Positions 5,309-5,835 of a DNA stretch of 5,835 nt are shown in pieces (position 1 is the first letter of the stretch; each line of letters starts with the position of its first letter). Made by a program: the position numbers and the translations under genes. A model generated the notes under the pieces. That model worked only from the letters and a program-made list of their open reading frames with translations, searched no databases and was not told the DNA's origin. This DNA is from Geobacteraceae bacterium (GTDB lineage Bacteria > Desulfobacterota > Desulfuromonadia > Geobacterales > Geobacteraceae), in NCBI GenBank assembly GCA_012797715.1, contig JAAZOO010000394.1, positions 1 through 5,835 on the forward strand, in the 5' to 3' direction.

Positions 5309-5835
5309 TTATTCAAGTACCATGCCGTCATAGGCGAATTCGATGCCGGCCCCGAACCGGATTCCATCCTTGTGTGCCACTTCGTGGGTCAGGTGTGTCA
5401 GAATGGTCCTGCGGGGCCGAATCTGTTCCCGTACCGTGAGGGCTCCTTCGATGTTGAAGTGGTTCGGGTGCGGTGTGTAGCGAAGGGCGTCCAGGATCAG
5501 GGTGTCCAGCCCGGAGAGGAGTGCCATGGATGTTTCCGGGATACGGCTGCAGTCGGTAAGGTAGGCCGTGTCGCCGATACGGTACCCGGTGGCGCGGGCA
5601 CAGCCGTGAATCAGGGGAACGGGCTGGATCGCGAGGCCGAAAAGCTGAAACCGTCCCGATATTGTGTGCGGCTCCAGAAGCGGGGCATACCCTCCGCCGC
5701 CCGATCCGGTGAAGATATAGGAGAAATGGCGGGAGAGGTGTTCGATGGTTTCCGCGGAACCGTAACAGGGAATGGCGCGTTTATGGAGCAGATGGTATCC
5801 CCGCAGATCGTCGATACCGTTCACGTGATCCGCAT
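5309..5835 (-). CDS. MBL-fold metal-dependent hydrolase, PhnP-like (partial at window edge)
   Basis: A metallo-beta-lactamase-fold hydrolase of the COG1235 (PhnP-like) class; these typically cleave phosphodiester or related bonds with two metal ions in the cytoplasm. The frame continues past the GTG at 5824 to the right edge. The last codons read A-D-H-V-N-G-I-D-D-L-R, and the two edge bases (AT) are the end of what is probably a CAT histidine. This is the HxHADHVNGIDDLR metal motif, so the GTG is not the start and an N-terminal portion (probably 70-90 residues) lies outside the window. Numbered from the GTG, further metal or family motifs are PLIHG (H73), YLTDCS (D91), PHPNHFNIEGAL (117-129) and THLTHEVAH (143-151). 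The protein ends at TAA (5309-5311). It is the first of three same-strand genes, 62 bp before the 615-residue gene, and may be co-transcribed with it. The substrate cannot be inferred: PhnP itself acts on a cyclic phosphate in phosphonate breakdown, but no phn genes are visible. Confidence 0.9.
   Translation of the reverse strand, partial: ADHVNGIDDLRGYHLLHKRAIPCYGSAETIEHLSRHFSYIFTGSGGGGYAPLLEPHTISGRFQLFGLAIQPVPLIHGCARATGYRIGDTAYLTDCSRIPETSMALLSGLDTLILDALRYTPHPNHFNIEGALTVREQIRPRRTILTHLTHEVAHKDGIRFGAGIEFAYDGMVLE

Noticed and set aside
1..5835. CRISPR array, transposase or phage integration site
   Set aside because: No spaced direct repeats, transposase motifs or tRNA-associated att duplications were seen.

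Overview
The window looks like a GC-rich bacterial chromosome segment. The best guess is a Geobacter-type member of the Desulfuromonadia. That rests on a multi-GAF sigma-54 activator, a ~600-residue protein of a type I associate with that group, and the general codon style. It is an inference from memory, not a database result.

Layout, left to right. (1) Bases 1-94, + strand: possible C-terminal tail of a small zinc-ribbon protein (CxxC-x5-CxxC). (2) About 86-305, + strand: a non-coding RNA with a near-continuous 31-position closing helix, a symmetric central bubble and a hairpin-capped terminal arm. This is the architecture of 6S RNA, the RNA polymerase-sequestering regulator. (3) 306-429: convergent intergenic gap with a likely + strand terminator. 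(4) 430-3240, - strand: a three-GAF, AAA+ sigma-54 activator with no ordinary Fis-type helix-turn-helix. Its first ATG (3309) lacks a ribosome binding site and overlaps a perfect TATAAT, so I prefer the ATG at 3240. (5) 3310-3398: intergenic region with two overlapping inverted repeats on the candidate promoters. (6) 3399-5246, - strand: a 615-residue soluble protein of unknown function. (7) 5247-5308: short gap with a perfect 7-3-7 palindrome just upstream of the ribosome binding site. (8) 5309-5835, - strand: an MBL-fold hydrolase of the PhnP-like (COG1235) class, cut by the window edge inside its HxHxDH metal motif.

The three - strand genes are read in the order hydrolase, 615-residue protein, sigma-54 activator. 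The first two are 62 bp apart and may be co-transcribed. The activator probably has its own promoter as well. It senses small molecules or redox/ligand state through GAF domains and should drive sigma-54 promoters, but no -24/-12 promoter was recognised here, so its targets are probably elsewhere. The most interesting items are the 6S-like RNA, the unusual activator (two insertions in the AAA+ core, non-Fis C-terminus) and the uncharacterised 615-residue neighbour.
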